64,000 nucleotides of DNA from NCBI RefSeq assembly GCF_004339745.1, contig NZ_SMGP01000001.1:2418001-2482000 (forward strand), in the 5' to 3' direction. The position numbers and the translations under genes are program-made. The notes beneath the pieces were generated by a model. That model searched no databases, was not told the DNA's origin, and saw only the letters and a list, made by a program, of their open reading frames with translations. This stretch comes from Paraburkholderia sp. BL9I2N2. Its GTDB lineage: Bacteria > Pseudomonadota > Gammaproteobacteria > Burkholderiales > Burkholderiaceae. Below are positions 9,495-18,491 of the stretch, in pieces (the first letter of the stretch is position 1; the number at the start of each line of letters is the position of its first letter).

Positions 9495-10322
9495 ATGGAC
9501 GCACGCACTTACGAAACCCCGGGCGATACGCCGTCGAAACAGGAAGCCTTCGCCGCCTTTCCCGCGAACGCAAGCAACTGGATCGCCGTGTGGCGCCGCA
9601 ACTATCTGGTGTGGAAGAAGCTCGCGATCGCCTCGATGTTCGGCAACCTGGCCGATCCGATGATCTATCTGTTCGGCCTCGGCTTCGGGCTGGGGCTGAT
9701 GGTGGGGCATGTCGACGGCGTGTCGTATATCGCGTTTCTCGCGGCGGGCACGGTGGCCTCTAGCGTGATGATGTCGGCGAGTTTCGAATCGATGTATTCG
9801 GGCTTCTCGCGCATGCACGTGCAACGCACCTGGGAAGCGATCATGCATACGCCGCTGACGCTCGGCGACATCGTGCTCGGCGAGGTGATCTGGGCGGCCA
9901 GCAAGGCGGTGCTCTCGGGCGCGGCGATCATGCTGGTGGCCGGCGCATTGGGCTACGCGAATTTGCCGTCGATGCTGCTGGCGTTGCCGGTCATCGTACT
10001 GACCGGGCTCGCGTTTGCGAGCGTCGCGATGGTCGTGACGGCGCTCGCGCCTTCGTACGACTTCTTCATGTTTTACCAGACGCTGGTGTTGACGCCGATG
10101 CTGTTGCTATCCGGCGTGTTCTTTCCGGTGTCGCAACTGCCCGCAGTGGCGCGAGGCGCCACTCAGCTGTTGCCGCTGGCGCATGCCGTCGACTTGATGC
10201 GGCCGGCCATGCTGGGCCGGCCCGTCGACAATGCGCTGTGGCATGTGGCCGTGCTGGCCGCGTATGCGGTGGGCGGGTTTATCGTGTCGGCGATTCTGTT
10301 TCGGCGCCGGATGATGAAGTAG
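9495..10322 (+). CDS. nodJ: NodJ-type ABC-2 exporter permease
   Basis: 275 residues with about six hydrophobic segments and the ABC-2 membrane signature ([18 protein letters not shown] followed by [12 protein letters not shown]). It is the membrane partner of the NodI-type ATPase just upstream. The start at 9495 gives an N-terminus of about 30 polar residues before [10 protein letters not shown], as in NodJ. The frame is open upstream, but that part overlaps the 3' end of the ATPase gene. Family knowledge suggests export of a lipid-linked or glycolipid-like molecule; the substrate is not deducible. Confidence 0.87.
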   Translation: MDARTYETPGDTPSKQEAFAAFPANASNWIAVWRRNYLVWKKLAIASMFGNLADPMIYLFGLGFGLGLMVGHVDGVSYIAFLAAGTVASSVMMSASFESMYSGFSRMHVQRTWEAIMHTPLTLGDIVLGEVIWAASKAVLSGAAIMLVAGALGYANLPSMLLALPVIVLTGLAFASVAMVVTALAPSYDFFMFYQTLVLTPMLLLSGVFFPVSQLPAVARGATQLLPLAHAVDLMRPAMLGRPVDNALWHVAVLAAYAVGGFIVSAILFRRRMMK

Positions 10323-10408
10323 GTTTTCCGGCTTTCGACAACCACGCACCACAGGCGCCGATACCCGCAATCAACCCGGTATCACCGCCTGTCGCGAACC
10401 GGGCTTGC

Positions 10409-10831
10409 TTAGTCCTCGTCGTCCGTCCACGGAATGTCCACGTCGGAGATAAACGCCACCGTGGCGAATGGGCCGCCGTCCTGACGCCCGATCTTGCCGT
10501 CGGCGCGCTGCCACTCGACCCGGAACACCGTGCCCGGATCGTCGGCGATCAGACGGACCGTACGCACTTCGTCCGGATCGGCTTCTTCGACGGGACCGTC
10601 GAGCGAGATCTGCAGTTCCTGCGGCCACAGCCCATCGGCCGGATCGTAGATCTTGTCGCCGTCGGGAATCAGTGTGAAGGCTTCCACGCCGATCGTCGCC
10701 GACGCGTCCACGATCATCTTGCCCAACGCGCGCAGCAACGCCGTGGCCCGCGCCGAATTCGCCTGACGGATTGCGAGATCCCCGCGCGTCAGCGCCTGCT
10801 CAAGTTTTGGGTTTGTTTTTTGTTGCGCCAT
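10409..10831 (-). CDS. Conserved hypothetical protein
   Basis: 140 residues, not recognised. It is soluble and acidic at the C-terminus (DIPWTDDED), with no signal peptide or membrane segment. The alternating pattern of hydrophobic residues in TVRLIADDPGTVFRVEWQRADG and ATVAFISDVDIP suggests a beta-rich fold. It lies alone, convergent with the NodJ-type permease gene. The codon pattern resembles that of neighbouring genes, which supports it being real. Confidence 0.6.
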   Translation of the reverse strand: MAQQKTNPKLEQALTRGDLAIRQANSARATALLRALGKMIVDASATIGVEAFTLIPDGDKIYDPADGLWPQELQISLDGPVEEADPDEVRTVRLIADDPGTVFRVEWQRADGKIGRQDGGPFATVAFISDVDIPWTDDED

Positions 10832-11173
10832 TCGATGTCCTGAGTCCTATCGCTCTGTTGTGGATGGCACGCGAATTCGAGCGCGCGCCGCTGTCCATTT
10901 TTCGGGCTGAATCCTACCACCGGTGTCCCCAAGATGACTTCCTTCGGTGCGTGCACTGCAGCATTGCCTGCCATGCAGTGCGCGTCTTCAACCCGCCCCG
11001 TCCACCACAGTTTAGGTCGTGATTCGCGTTCCGGCTGGGACATTTGCCTTTCATTTGGTAGCGAATGGATCGCTATCGCACGCATGCGGCCAGCCTGCTT
11101 CGTGGTGCGCTGGCGCTCGCAAACCCTGTTTCGCCGCGTTGATGCCACGTGGATTTCCCAAGCCCTGGAGCCG
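10832..11173. other. Intergenic region, 342 bases
   Basis: Between the 140-residue hypothetical gene and the LysR gene stop. Short open frames exist on both strands but none has a ribosome site or family-like composition. It probably includes the promoter of the hypothetical gene. I see no repeat or terminator I can defend. Confidence 0.5.
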
Positions 11174-12136
11174 TCAGCGGGTGCTCCTGCTGCGCTTTCG
11201 CATGGCCGTAGAGGAAGCCGCGTCGGCTGGCTTCGCGCCCGCGATTTCCGCGATCAGATGATCCCGGAATGCCCTCACCGACTGCGGCAGTTCACGCCCC
11301 GCCATGGTCTGCACCTGAATGCTGCGCTGGCGCATCTGCGGATGCGTCATCGGCATCACGACGAAGCCGTCGCCGGCATAACGATCGCGCACGGACAGCA
11401 GGCCCGTGAACATGATCGCGCCGGACTTCTGCGCGTAGCGGTACATGGCGCCGCTGTTGTTGCAGGTGAGCTCGGGCTCGAGCAGGACGCCTTCGAGCGC
11501 ACAGGTAATGTCGATCAACTGACGAATCGTCGTGCCGGGTTCAGGCAGCACGAGCGGATAGCGCTGCAAGTCGGCGAGCGACACTTTCGCGCGCATGGCC
11601 AAGGGATGATCGGCGCGCAACAGCGCCAGCACCGGTGCGCGTTCCGTGTGCTCGACCTTGACGCCCTTCTCCGGCGCGAGGCTGAAGGTCAACGCGAGGT
11701 CGGCGTCGCCGTCGCGCACCTGACGGGTCGCCTCGCCCGGCGACATGACCGAGAGCGTGAAGTCGATGCCCGGATACTGAACCCGGAAGCTTGCCATCGC
11801 GGTGGGCAGGAAGTCGGCGGCGAAGCCTTCGGAACTCGCCACCTTGATCATGCTGCCATGCAAGGACTCGAGGCCGCCGATCTCCTTCATCACATGCTCG
11901 GCATCGAGCAGGCTGCGCTGCGCGTAGGCGAGCAGGCGCTCGCCGGCTTCCGAGAGCGCCATGCCGCGCGGACGCCGTTCGAAGAGCGCGACGCCGAGGT
12001 CGCTTTCGAGCCGCGCGACTTGCCGGCTAATCGCCGAGACAGCGACATGCAAGCGCGCGGACGCGTCGCTGAGCGAGCCAGTGCGAGCGACCTCGACGAA
12101 ATAGCGCAGCGCGATGCCATGCAGCGAAAGTGCCAT
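11174..12136 (-). CDS. LysR-type transcriptional regulator
   Basis: 320 residues from the ATG at 12136 (an in-frame TTG lies 18 bases further upstream). The N-terminal HTH (LRYFVEVARTGSLSDASARLH) is followed by a substrate-binding domain. It is transcribed divergently from the M20 peptidase and MHS transporter genes, with about 225 bases between, the usual arrangement of a LysR protein and the catabolic unit it controls. The likely inducer is a substrate or product of that peptidase. It ends in a basic tail (MRKRSRSTR). Confidence 0.85.
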   Translation of the reverse strand: MALSLHGIALRYFVEVARTGSLSDASARLHVAVSAISRQVARLESDLGVALFERRPRGMALSEAGERLLAYAQRSLLDAEHVMKEIGGLESLHGSMIKVASSEGFAADFLPTAMASFRVQYPGIDFTLSVMSPGEATRQVRDGDADLALTFSLAPEKGVKVEHTERAPVLALLRADHPLAMRAKVSLADLQRYPLVLPEPGTTIRQLIDITCALEGVLLEPELTCNNSGAMYRYAQKSGAIMFTGLLSVRDRYAGDGFVVMPMTHPQMRQRSIQVQTMAGRELPQSVRAFRDHLIAEIAGAKPADAASSTAMRKRSRSTR

Positions 12137-12362
12137 GCCATGTGCCTCGTTCAACGGATGCGCCGCCGAGCCAATGTCCGCGAGCGCTTCAACTCAATGC
12201 AGCAAGCTTTGCCTTTTCGGCAACGCAAGCTTCGAAAGACGATCATTGTGACAAAAAAAACGGCCTTCTAGAATCGGTTCGAAGCTGCAGGCCACGTCCA
12301 ATCGAAATCAGACAAGACCACGCGCCGCCCGCCCCCACATTCCGCCCGCATTGGAGACACCC

Positions 12363-13766
12363 ATGAGCCGCATTCAGGCCATCGAGCACGCCACCCATCA
12401 TTTCGAATCCGGCGCCTTTCTCGAGACCCTCAACCGTCGCGTCGGTTTTCGCACCGAAAGTCAGGAGGACGATCGCGCCGCCACACTGCTGTCGTATCTG
12501 ACCGACGAGATCACGCCCGAAGCGGCGGCCCTCGGTTTCCGCACGCGCATCGTCACGAATCCGGTGGATGGCTTCGGGCCCTTCCTGATCGCGAGCCGCC
12601 ACGAGGGCGATCATCTGCCGACCGTGCTGATCTACGGCCACGGCGACGTGGTGCGCGGCTACGACAGCCAGTGGCGCGCGCCGCTCACGCCGTGGGCCGT
12701 GACCGTCGAAGGCGAGCGCTGGTTCGGCCGCGGCACCGCCGACAACAAAGGCCAGCACAGCATCAACCTCGCCGCGCTGGCGAGCGTGCTCGCCGCGCGC
12801 GACGGCAAGCTCGGCTTCAACGCGAAGCTGCTGATCGAGATGGGCGAGGAAACCGGCTCGCCGGGACTCGACGCGATCTGCCACGCGCACCGTGAAGAAC
12901 TGGCCGCCGACGTGTTGATCGCCTCAGACGGTCCGCGTCTTGCCGCGCGCCGCCCCACCGTGTTCCTCGGCTCGCGCGGCTCGGTGAACTTCAAGCTGTC
13001 GTTGAATCTGCGCGACGGCGCGCATCATTCGGGCAATTGGGGCGGTCTGCTGCGCAATCCGGCCACGGTGCTCGCGAACGCGTTGGCGAGCCTCGTCGAC
13101 GCGCGCGGCGTGATCGCTGTCGACGGTTTGCGCCCGCCGCCGATTCCCGAAGCGGTGCGCCGTGCGCTCGCCGATATCACGGTAGGCGGCGGCCCGGGCG
13201 ATCCGGCCGTCGACGAGAACTGGGGCGAGCCCGGCCTCACCGCGCCCGAGCGCGTGTTCGGCTGGAACAGCTTCGAAATACTCGCGTTCAAGGCCGGCAA
13301 TCCGGAGAACCCGGTCAATGCGATCCCGTCGTCGGCGTTCGCGCATTGCCAGTTGCGCTTCGTGGTCGGCACCGATTGGGACAACCTCGAACGGCATCTG
13401 CGCGCGCATCTGGATGCGCACGGCTTCTCGCAGGTGCGGATCGACGTCGAGCGCGGCGCGCCCGCCACGCGTCTGAACCCGGACGATCCGTGGGTCACGT
13501 GGGCGATCGCCTCGCTTGAGCAGACCACCGGCAAGAAGACCGCCGTGCTGCCGAATCTGGGCGGCACGCTGCCCAACGAAGTGTTCGCCGACACGCTCGG
13601 CCTGCCGACCATCTGGGTGCCGCACTCCTACCCCGCCTGTTCGCAGCACGCGCCGAATGAGCACCTGCTCGGCCCGGTCGTGCGCGAAGGTCTGCAGATC
13701 ATGGCCGGCCTCTTCTGGGATCTCGGCGAGAACTCGCCGCACGCCGTACCTCACGCCGCAACCTGA
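12363..13766 (+). CDS. M20 family metallopeptidase (dipeptidase / deacylase-like)
   Basis: 467 residues. It has the M20 zinc-site blocks: GHGDVV (metal His), RGTADNKGQ (bridging Asp), EMGEETGSPG (general base Glu plus metal Glu) and a late His in WVPHSYPACSQHAPNE. A central lid or dimerisation domain lies between about residues 190 and 330. The family hydrolyses peptide or N-acyl bonds of small substrates in the cytoplasm. The ATG at 12363 follows GGAGA at five bases. It is followed by an MHS transporter and divergent from a LysR gene, suggesting uptake and cleavage of an N-acyl amino acid or dipeptide. Confidence 0.88.
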   Translation: MSRIQAIEHATHHFESGAFLETLNRRVGFRTESQEDDRAATLLSYLTDEITPEAAALGFRTRIVTNPVDGFGPFLIASRHEGDHLPTVLIYGHGDVVRGYDSQWRAPLTPWAVTVEGERWFGRGTADNKGQHSINLAALASVLAARDGKLGFNAKLLIEMGEETGSPGLDAICHAHREELAADVLIASDGPRLAARRPTVFLGSRGSVNFKLSLNLRDGAHHSGNWGGLLRNPATVLANALASLVDARGVIAVDGLRPPPIPEAVRRALADITVGGGPGDPAVDENWGEPGLTAPERVFGWNSFEILAFKAGNPENPVNAIPSSAFAHCQLRFVVGTDWDNLERHLRAHLDAHGFSQVRIDVERGAPATRLNPDDPWVTWAIASLEQTTGKKTAVLPNLGGTLPNEVFADTLGLPTIWVPHSYPACSQHAPNEHLLGPVVREGLQIMAGLFWDLGENSPHAVPHAAT

Positions 13767-13830
13767 GCGACGCCCGGACCAACCGGGCGCAAGCCGCCGT
13801 TATCCGCATCTGTCACGAGGCACGTCCACG

Positions 13831-15114
13831 ATGAGCACGTCCACTTTGCAAGCCAGCGCCGCGCGGCCGTCCGCCGCGAAGGTCCATCGCATCATTCTCG
13901 CGGCGTCGATCGGCAACGCGCTCGAATGGTTCGACCTCGTCGTCTATGGTTTCTTCGCGGTGACCATCGCGAAGCTGTTCTTTCCGGCGCGCACCGAAGC
14001 GATCTCGCTGATGCTCACGCTCGGCACCTTCGGCATCTCGTACATGATCCGGCCGCTCGGCGGACTCGTGCTCGGTTCGCTCGCGGATCGCGCCGGACGC
14101 AAGGCGTCGCTGCTGCTGTCGATCGCGCTGATGATGATCGGCACCCTGACGATCGCCGTGATGCCGCCGTATGCGGCGATCGGCCTGTGGGCGCCCGCGG
14201 GCATCATGCTCTCGCGGCTCGTGCAAGGTTTTTCGGCCGGCGGAGAGTTCGGTGCGTCCACCGCGTTTCTGGTCGAGCATGCGCCCGAGCGCCGCGGCTT
14301 CATGGGTAGCTGGCAGTTCGCGAGCCAGGGTATGGCGACGCTGCTCGCCTCGGGTTTCGGCGCGTTGCTGACGAGCCAGCTCACGAGCGCGCAACTCGAA
14401 TCATGGGGATGGCGCGTGCCATTTCTGTTCGGCCTCGCGATCGGTCCGGTCGGCTTCTACATCCGCCGTTACGTGGATGAAGGCGCGGAGTTCAATGCAG
14501 AGCCCAAAGCCCGCACGCCGCTGCGCGACCTGTTCGGCACGCAGAAGGTTCGCATGACGCTGGCGGTCGGCTCGCTGATCATTTCCACGGCGGCCAATTA
14601 CATGATCCTGTACATGCCGACCTACGCGATCAAGCAGCTGCACCTGCCCGCCTCGACCGGCTTCGCGGCGACACTCGCCACCGGCGTGGTGCTCACGGTG
14701 CTGACGCCGTTCGCGGGCCATCTGTCCGATAGCCTCGGACGCATCCGCATCATGGCGACGGCCGCCGTGCTGATGCTGCTCACGGTGTATCCGGCCTTTA
14801 TGTATATGAACGCGCATCCCTCGTTCGTGACGATGCTGCTCGCGTTGATCTGGATCGGCGTATTGAAGGCGACGTATTTCGGCGCGCTGCCCGCGTTGAT
14901 GTCGGAGATTTTCCCGACGCAGACGCGTGCGACCGGGCTCGCGGTGAGCTACAACATCGGCGTGACGGTGTTCGGCGGCTTTGCGCCGTTCGTGATCACG
15001 TGGCTGATCGACGCAAGCGGCAACAAGCTCGCGCCTGGTTTCTATCTGATGTTCTGTGCGGTGGCGAGTTTGCTCGCGCTTTATGCTGTACGCGGGAAGC
15101 TGAAAATCCGCTGA
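13831..15114 (+). CDS. MHS-family major facilitator transporter
   Basis: 427 residues with about 12 membrane segments. IGNALEWFDLVVYGFF is the signature of the metabolite:H+ symporter family (citrate, proline/betaine, alpha-ketoglutarate, shikimate type), and LGSLADRAGRKASLLLS is the MFS loop 2-3 motif. The start at 13831 gives the usual N-terminus; the open frame upstream overlaps the peptidase gene. It lies 64 bases after the M20 peptidase in the same direction, so it probably imports that enzyme's substrate. Confidence 0.88.
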   Translation: MSTSTLQASAARPSAAKVHRIILAASIGNALEWFDLVVYGFFAVTIAKLFFPARTEAISLMLTLGTFGISYMIRPLGGLVLGSLADRAGRKASLLLSIALMMIGTLTIAVMPPYAAIGLWAPAGIMLSRLVQGFSAGGEFGASTAFLVEHAPERRGFMGSWQFASQGMATLLASGFGALLTSQLTSAQLESWGWRVPFLFGLAIGPVGFYIRRYVDEGAEFNAEPKARTPLRDLFGTQKVRMTLAVGSLIISTAANYMILYMPTYAIKQLHLPASTGFAATLATGVVLTVLTPFAGHLSDSLGRIRIMATAAVLMLLTVYPAFMYMNAHPSFVTMLLALIWIGVLKATYFGALPALMSEIFPTQTRATGLAVSYNIGVTVFGGFAPFVITWLIDASGNKLAPGFYLMFCAVASLLALYAVRGKLKIR

Positions 15115-15177
15115 GAGCGTACGTCGAGGTCAAGGCGGCGGCGTTGTAAAAGCGAAGCACGCCACCGCTTTGCGAAC

Positions 15178-15199
15178 GCCCCGGCCGCGAAGCCGGGGC
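15178..15199. terminator. GC hairpin between convergent genes
   Basis: Eight-base perfect stem (GCCCCGGC) with a six-base loop, located between the convergent MHS transporter and aldo-keto reductase genes. No T-run follows on either strand, so it may only block transcription weakly or stabilise 3' ends. Confidence 0.35.
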
Positions 15200-15252
15200 A
15201 CAGTCACGCATGATTCGAGCCGGACCCAAACCATGCGCTCAACGCTCGCGCA

Positions 15253-16305
15253 TCAAGGCGCCGGATTCGGCTGCAATTCATGCAGCGCGTCGATTTCCGC
15301 CAGCACTTCCGGCGAGAGTTTCACCTCGGCGCTCGCGATGTTTTCCTTCAACTGCTCGAGCGAGGTCGCGCCGATCAGATTGCTGGTCACGAACGGCCGG
15401 CTATTGACGAACGCGAGCGCGAATTGCGCGGGCGACAAACCGTGACGCTTCGCCAGCTCGACGTAACGCGTGATCGCCTGCACCGCTTGCGGCTTGCTGT
15501 AGCGCTGAAAGCGCTCGAACAGCGAGATGCGGGCGCCGGCCGGACGCGCGCCGCCTTCATACTTGCCCGTCAGCCAGCCGAAGGCCAGCGGCGAATAAGC
15601 CAGCAAGCCGATGTGATCGCGATGCGCATACTCGGACAGACCCACTTCGTACGTGCGATTGACGAGGCTGTACGGATTCTGAATGCTGACGATGCGCGGC
15701 AAGCTGAGCTTTTCGGCCGCGCGCAGAAACTGCGCGACGCCCCACGGCGTTTCATTCGACACGCCAACGTGGCGCACCTTCCCCGCCTTGACGAATTCGG
15801 CGAGCACCGACAGCGTTTCTTCGATCGGCACCGTATAGGCGTCGTCGACCCACGGATACGCGGGGCGGCCGAACGTCATCGTGCTGCGATCCGGCCAGTG
15901 CAGCTGATACAGATCGACGTAATCCGTTTGCAGGCGCTTGAGGCTGTCGTCGAGCGCTTCGGTCAGATTCTTGCGGTCGAACTGGTTGCCTTTGCCACGA
16001 ATATGAGTCGGGTTGTGCGGTTGACGCGCCGGGCCGGCGATCTTGGTGGCCAGCACGATTTTCTCGCGGGCGCTGCGATGCTGCGCGAGCCACGTGCCGA
16101 TGAAGCGCTCTGTCGAACCCTGCGTCTCGGCACGCGGCGGCACGGGGTACATTTCAGCGGTGTCGATCAGATTGACGCCGTGATCGAGTGCGTAATCGAT
16201 CTGCGCGTGCGCTTCCTGCTCCGTGTTCTGCTCGCCCCACGTCATGGTGCCGAGACCGATCAGGCTAACCTGCACATCGGAGTCGCCGAGTCTGCGGTAT
16301 TCCAT
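15253..16305 (-). CDS. Aldo/keto reductase, Tas-like
   Basis: 350 residues. It starts MEYRRLGDSDVQVSLIGLGTMTWG, and the catalytic tetrad is visible: Asp and Tyr in NLIDTAEMYPV, Lys in VLATKIAG, His in YQLHWPDR. The insertion RGKGNQFDRKNL and overall length match the E. coli Tas protein, an NADPH-dependent reductase of unknown physiological substrate that can rescue tyrosine auxotrophy under starvation. It is a single gene in its neighbourhood. Confidence 0.88.
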   Translation of the reverse strand: MEYRRLGDSDVQVSLIGLGTMTWGEQNTEQEAHAQIDYALDHGVNLIDTAEMYPVPPRAETQGSTERFIGTWLAQHRSAREKIVLATKIAGPARQPHNPTHIRGKGNQFDRKNLTEALDDSLKRLQTDYVDLYQLHWPDRSTMTFGRPAYPWVDDAYTVPIEETLSVLAEFVKAGKVRHVGVSNETPWGVAQFLRAAEKLSLPRIVSIQNPYSLVNRTYEVGLSEYAHRDHIGLLAYSPLAFGWLTGKYEGGARPAGARISLFERFQRYSKPQAVQAITRYVELAKRHGLSPAQFALAFVNSRPFVTSNLIGATSLEQLKENIASAEVKLSPEVLAEIDALHELQPNPAP

Positions 16306-16461
16306 TGAACTTGTCCTGTTGATAGGTTGAACGAAAAGCGCATGACGTTACCATGCCCGCGCGATACCTGCAGGGCAGGCTAAAATGCGGTTCCAGCGGG
16401 CGCCGCCCGCTTTGCCGCGCAAAACGTGTCGCGGCGGTTTCCCAGCGCCGACCCTTCTGCA

Positions 16462-16674
16462 ATGAATCCCGAACATCTCGAACTGCTGGTCACGCGCGTC
16501 ATGCCTTACGGGAAATATAAAGGCCGCATCATTGCGGATCTGCCCGGTCATTATCTAAACTGGTTTGCTAGCCAAGGCTTTCCGCCGGGCGAAATCGGCC
16601 GGCTGCTGGCGTTAATGCACGAGATCGATCACAACGGTTTGAAGTCGCTGCTCGAGCCATTGCGCAAGCGCTGA
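16462..16674 (+). CDS. DUF3820 family small protein
   Basis: 70 residues beginning MNPEHLELLVTRVMPYGKYKGR. The MPYGKYKG block, then LPGHYLNWFA, is the hallmark of DUF3820, annotated in some genomes as a putative quorum-sensing-regulated virulence factor and structurally related to the exonuclease-associated QDC fold. The ATG at 16462 is preferred over an in-frame codon 36 bases upstream because it matches the family N-terminus. The function is unproven. Confidence 0.8.
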   Translation: MNPEHLELLVTRVMPYGKYKGRIIADLPGHYLNWFASQGFPPGEIGRLLALMHEIDHNGLKSLLEPLRKR

Positions 16675-16881
16675 TCGCCTCGCGGCGAAAGCCGCGTGAA
16701 GCGCCGTGAAGCATGGTTGAAAGTTGCCCTGCAGGCGTCGTGCAAGCAATGTCGGCCTGTACAAATTTATACAGTCTTTTGCTTGTACCTTGCCGGCTGA
16801 ATGGACTTTAATCCACGTAGGTCTTCGCGCAAACTTCCATGATTCGCGCTATCGTCCGCCTGTCATCTTGCCTGTCTGTCC

Positions 16882-17127
16882 ATGTCTGAATTCAGCTTGT
16901 CCGCGCTGCTCGAATTTATCGGCCACGACCTCTCGCCGGTACGGGCGGTCATCGCGTTCTTCCTGATCGGCTACCTCGTCGTCGGACTGCCTGTGCATTT
17001 CCGCCAGGGCGCCGCATCGCGCGACATCTGGGGCACCGCCGCCGGCGTCACGATGGCTGCCATCTATGCGGCGTTCATCATCGGCGTGTACCCGGCTTTG
17101 CATCATTCGGCCGGGTTGTTGCGGTAA
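16882..17127 (+). CDS. Small integral membrane protein, unknown function
   Basis: 81 residues with two hydrophobic segments (about 20-38 and 52-70) separated by a short polar loop (HFRQGAASRDIWG). I do not recognise a family. The upstream 100 bases are AT-richer than average (ACAAATTTATACAGTCTTTT), which suggests its own promoter. It is convergent with the TRIC-type channel gene. Confidence 0.55.
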   Translation: MSEFSLSALLEFIGHDLSPVRAVIAFFLIGYLVVGLPVHFRQGAASRDIWGTAAGVTMAAIYAAFIIGVYPALHHSAGLLR

Positions 17128-17193
17128 CGCGAGGCCGATTCGAAGCGCGCCTTGCATATGCGTGTGCGTGTGCCTACGGTCGATGCGCATCGC

Positions 17194-17844
17194 TTAAACG
17201 GGCGACACCTTCGGCAGCTGCCAGCCGTAGGTCAACGCGAGCACGCGCAAGATGAAGCACGCCGAGCCGCCCGCCAACGCCGCCCCGCCCGGTGTCAAGC
17301 CGGCGCGACGCGCCACCACCACGATGAACGCCCCCGCGAACGCAGCCGTCGCATAGATGTCGGCATGCAGGACGAGCGGCACGCGCGCCAGCAGCACGTC
17401 GCGAATCACGCCGCCGCCCACACCCGTGACCGTGCCCATCAACATCGCGATGAACGGACGAATGCCGAACAGCAGCGCTTTTTCCACGCCCGCCACGGCG
17501 AAGAGCGCGAGGCCGGCAGCATCGAGCACGGTGACGAGCGCGACGGGAAACTGCTGCGCCGTCGAGTGGAAAATGAAGGTGAGCAAACCGGTGACGAAGG
17601 TCAGCGCCGGATAGCGCCAGTCGCGGATCGCGTTCGGCGGCGAATCGCCGATCAGCAGATCGCGAATCACGCCGCCGCCGAGCGCCGCGACAAACGAAAT
17701 CACCATCACGCCCAACAGGTCGAGACCACCGCGTATCGCGCTGAGCGCACCCTCGAGCGCAAAGACCACCGTGCCCGCCAGGTCGGCCGCCAGCACCAGT
17801 GTTTCGACGTTCAGCCTGAGTTTTCGTATCGGCAATGTCGGCAT
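17194..17844 (-). CDS. TRIC-type cation channel family protein (UPF0126)
   Basis: 216 residues with seven hydrophobic segments in two repeated halves. Each half has the glycine motif (ALGGGVIRDLLIGDSPP and GVGGGVIRDVLLARVPL) typical of UPF0126/TRIC proteins. Bacterial TRIC homologues form homotrimeric monovalent cation channels. The duplicated GGGVIRD motif is clear in the sequence. It lies 107 bases downstream of the cysC stop; linkage to the sulfate genes is not evident. Confidence 0.85.
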   Translation of the reverse strand: MPTLPIRKLRLNVETLVLAADLAGTVVFALEGALSAIRGGLDLLGVMVISFVAALGGGVIRDLLIGDSPPNAIRDWRYPALTFVTGLLTFIFHSTAQQFPVALVTVLDAAGLALFAVAGVEKALLFGIRPFIAMLMGTVTGVGGGVIRDVLLARVPLVLHADIYATAAFAGAFIVVVARRAGLTPGGAALAGGSACFILRVLALTYGWQLPKVSPV

Positions 17845-17951
17845 CGACGCTTCACCCCTTCTGTCCCCGAGAAATCGAAACGGTATAGCGAAACGTCGTG
17901 GGCCGGGTGAGAAATCTGCGCATGGCTCGCCGGGTTTCAGGACGAAGCGCG

Positions 17952-18491
17952 CTAACCGCTCAGACGCCCCGTCGCGACCAGATGCGCGAGCAGGCGATCC
18001 ACTGATTCGTCGACTGGCATCCGGTCGCTCTCGATCTCCACATCGGATGCGAGCGGCGCTTCGAAAGGCCCGGAAATGCCGGTGAAATGCGGAATCTCGC
18101 CGCGCCGCGCGCGAGCGTAAAGCCCTTTGGCATCGCGGGCTTCGCAGACCTTCAACGGGGCATTCACGAACACTTCGACGAAACCGTCACCGACAATTTC
18201 ACGCGCCGAACGCCGATGCCGATGCTCCGGCGAAATCACCGCGGCAATCACAACGTAGCCCTGCTGCATGAAGAGCGCCGCGACATGCGCGACCCGCCGC
18301 AAGTTCTCGGTGCGGTCCTCGGGCGTGAAGCCGAGGTCGGCGTTCAGTCCGCGCCGCAGCACATCGCCATCGAGCACGATCGCGGCATGCCCCGCTTTCC
18401 TCAGCCGCTGATGCAAGGCGTTGGCGAGCGTCGATTTGCCGGCGCCGGAAAGCCCCGTCATCCAGATCACGGCGCCGCGGGACGCGCTCAT
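17952..18491 (-). CDS. cysC: Adenylylsulfate (APS) kinase
   Basis: 179 residues. P-loop GLSGAGKST at residues 13-21, then [22 protein letters not shown], which carries the APS-binding residues, and the lid-type block later in the chain. It phosphorylates APS to PAPS with ATP. It stands alone, without a CysN/CysD domain or gene beside it. Its start overlaps by four bases (ATGA) the stop of the preceding TPR-sulfotransferase gene, so the two are translated together: one makes PAPS, the other uses it. Confidence 0.93.
   Translation of the reverse strand: MSASRGAVIWMTGLSGAGKSTLANALHQRLRKAGHAAIVLDGDVLRRGLNADLGFTPEDRTENLRRVAHVAALFMQQGYVVIAAVISPEHRHRRSAREIVGDGFVEVFVNAPLKVCEARDAKGLYARARRGEIPHFTGISGPFEAPLASDVEIESDRMPVDESVDRLLAHLVATGRLSG

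Noticed and set aside
8486..10322. Reading the NodI/NodJ-type genes as evidence for nodulation
   Set aside because: NodIJ-type exporters are general in Burkholderia; no nodABC, nodD or nod-box sequence is present here.
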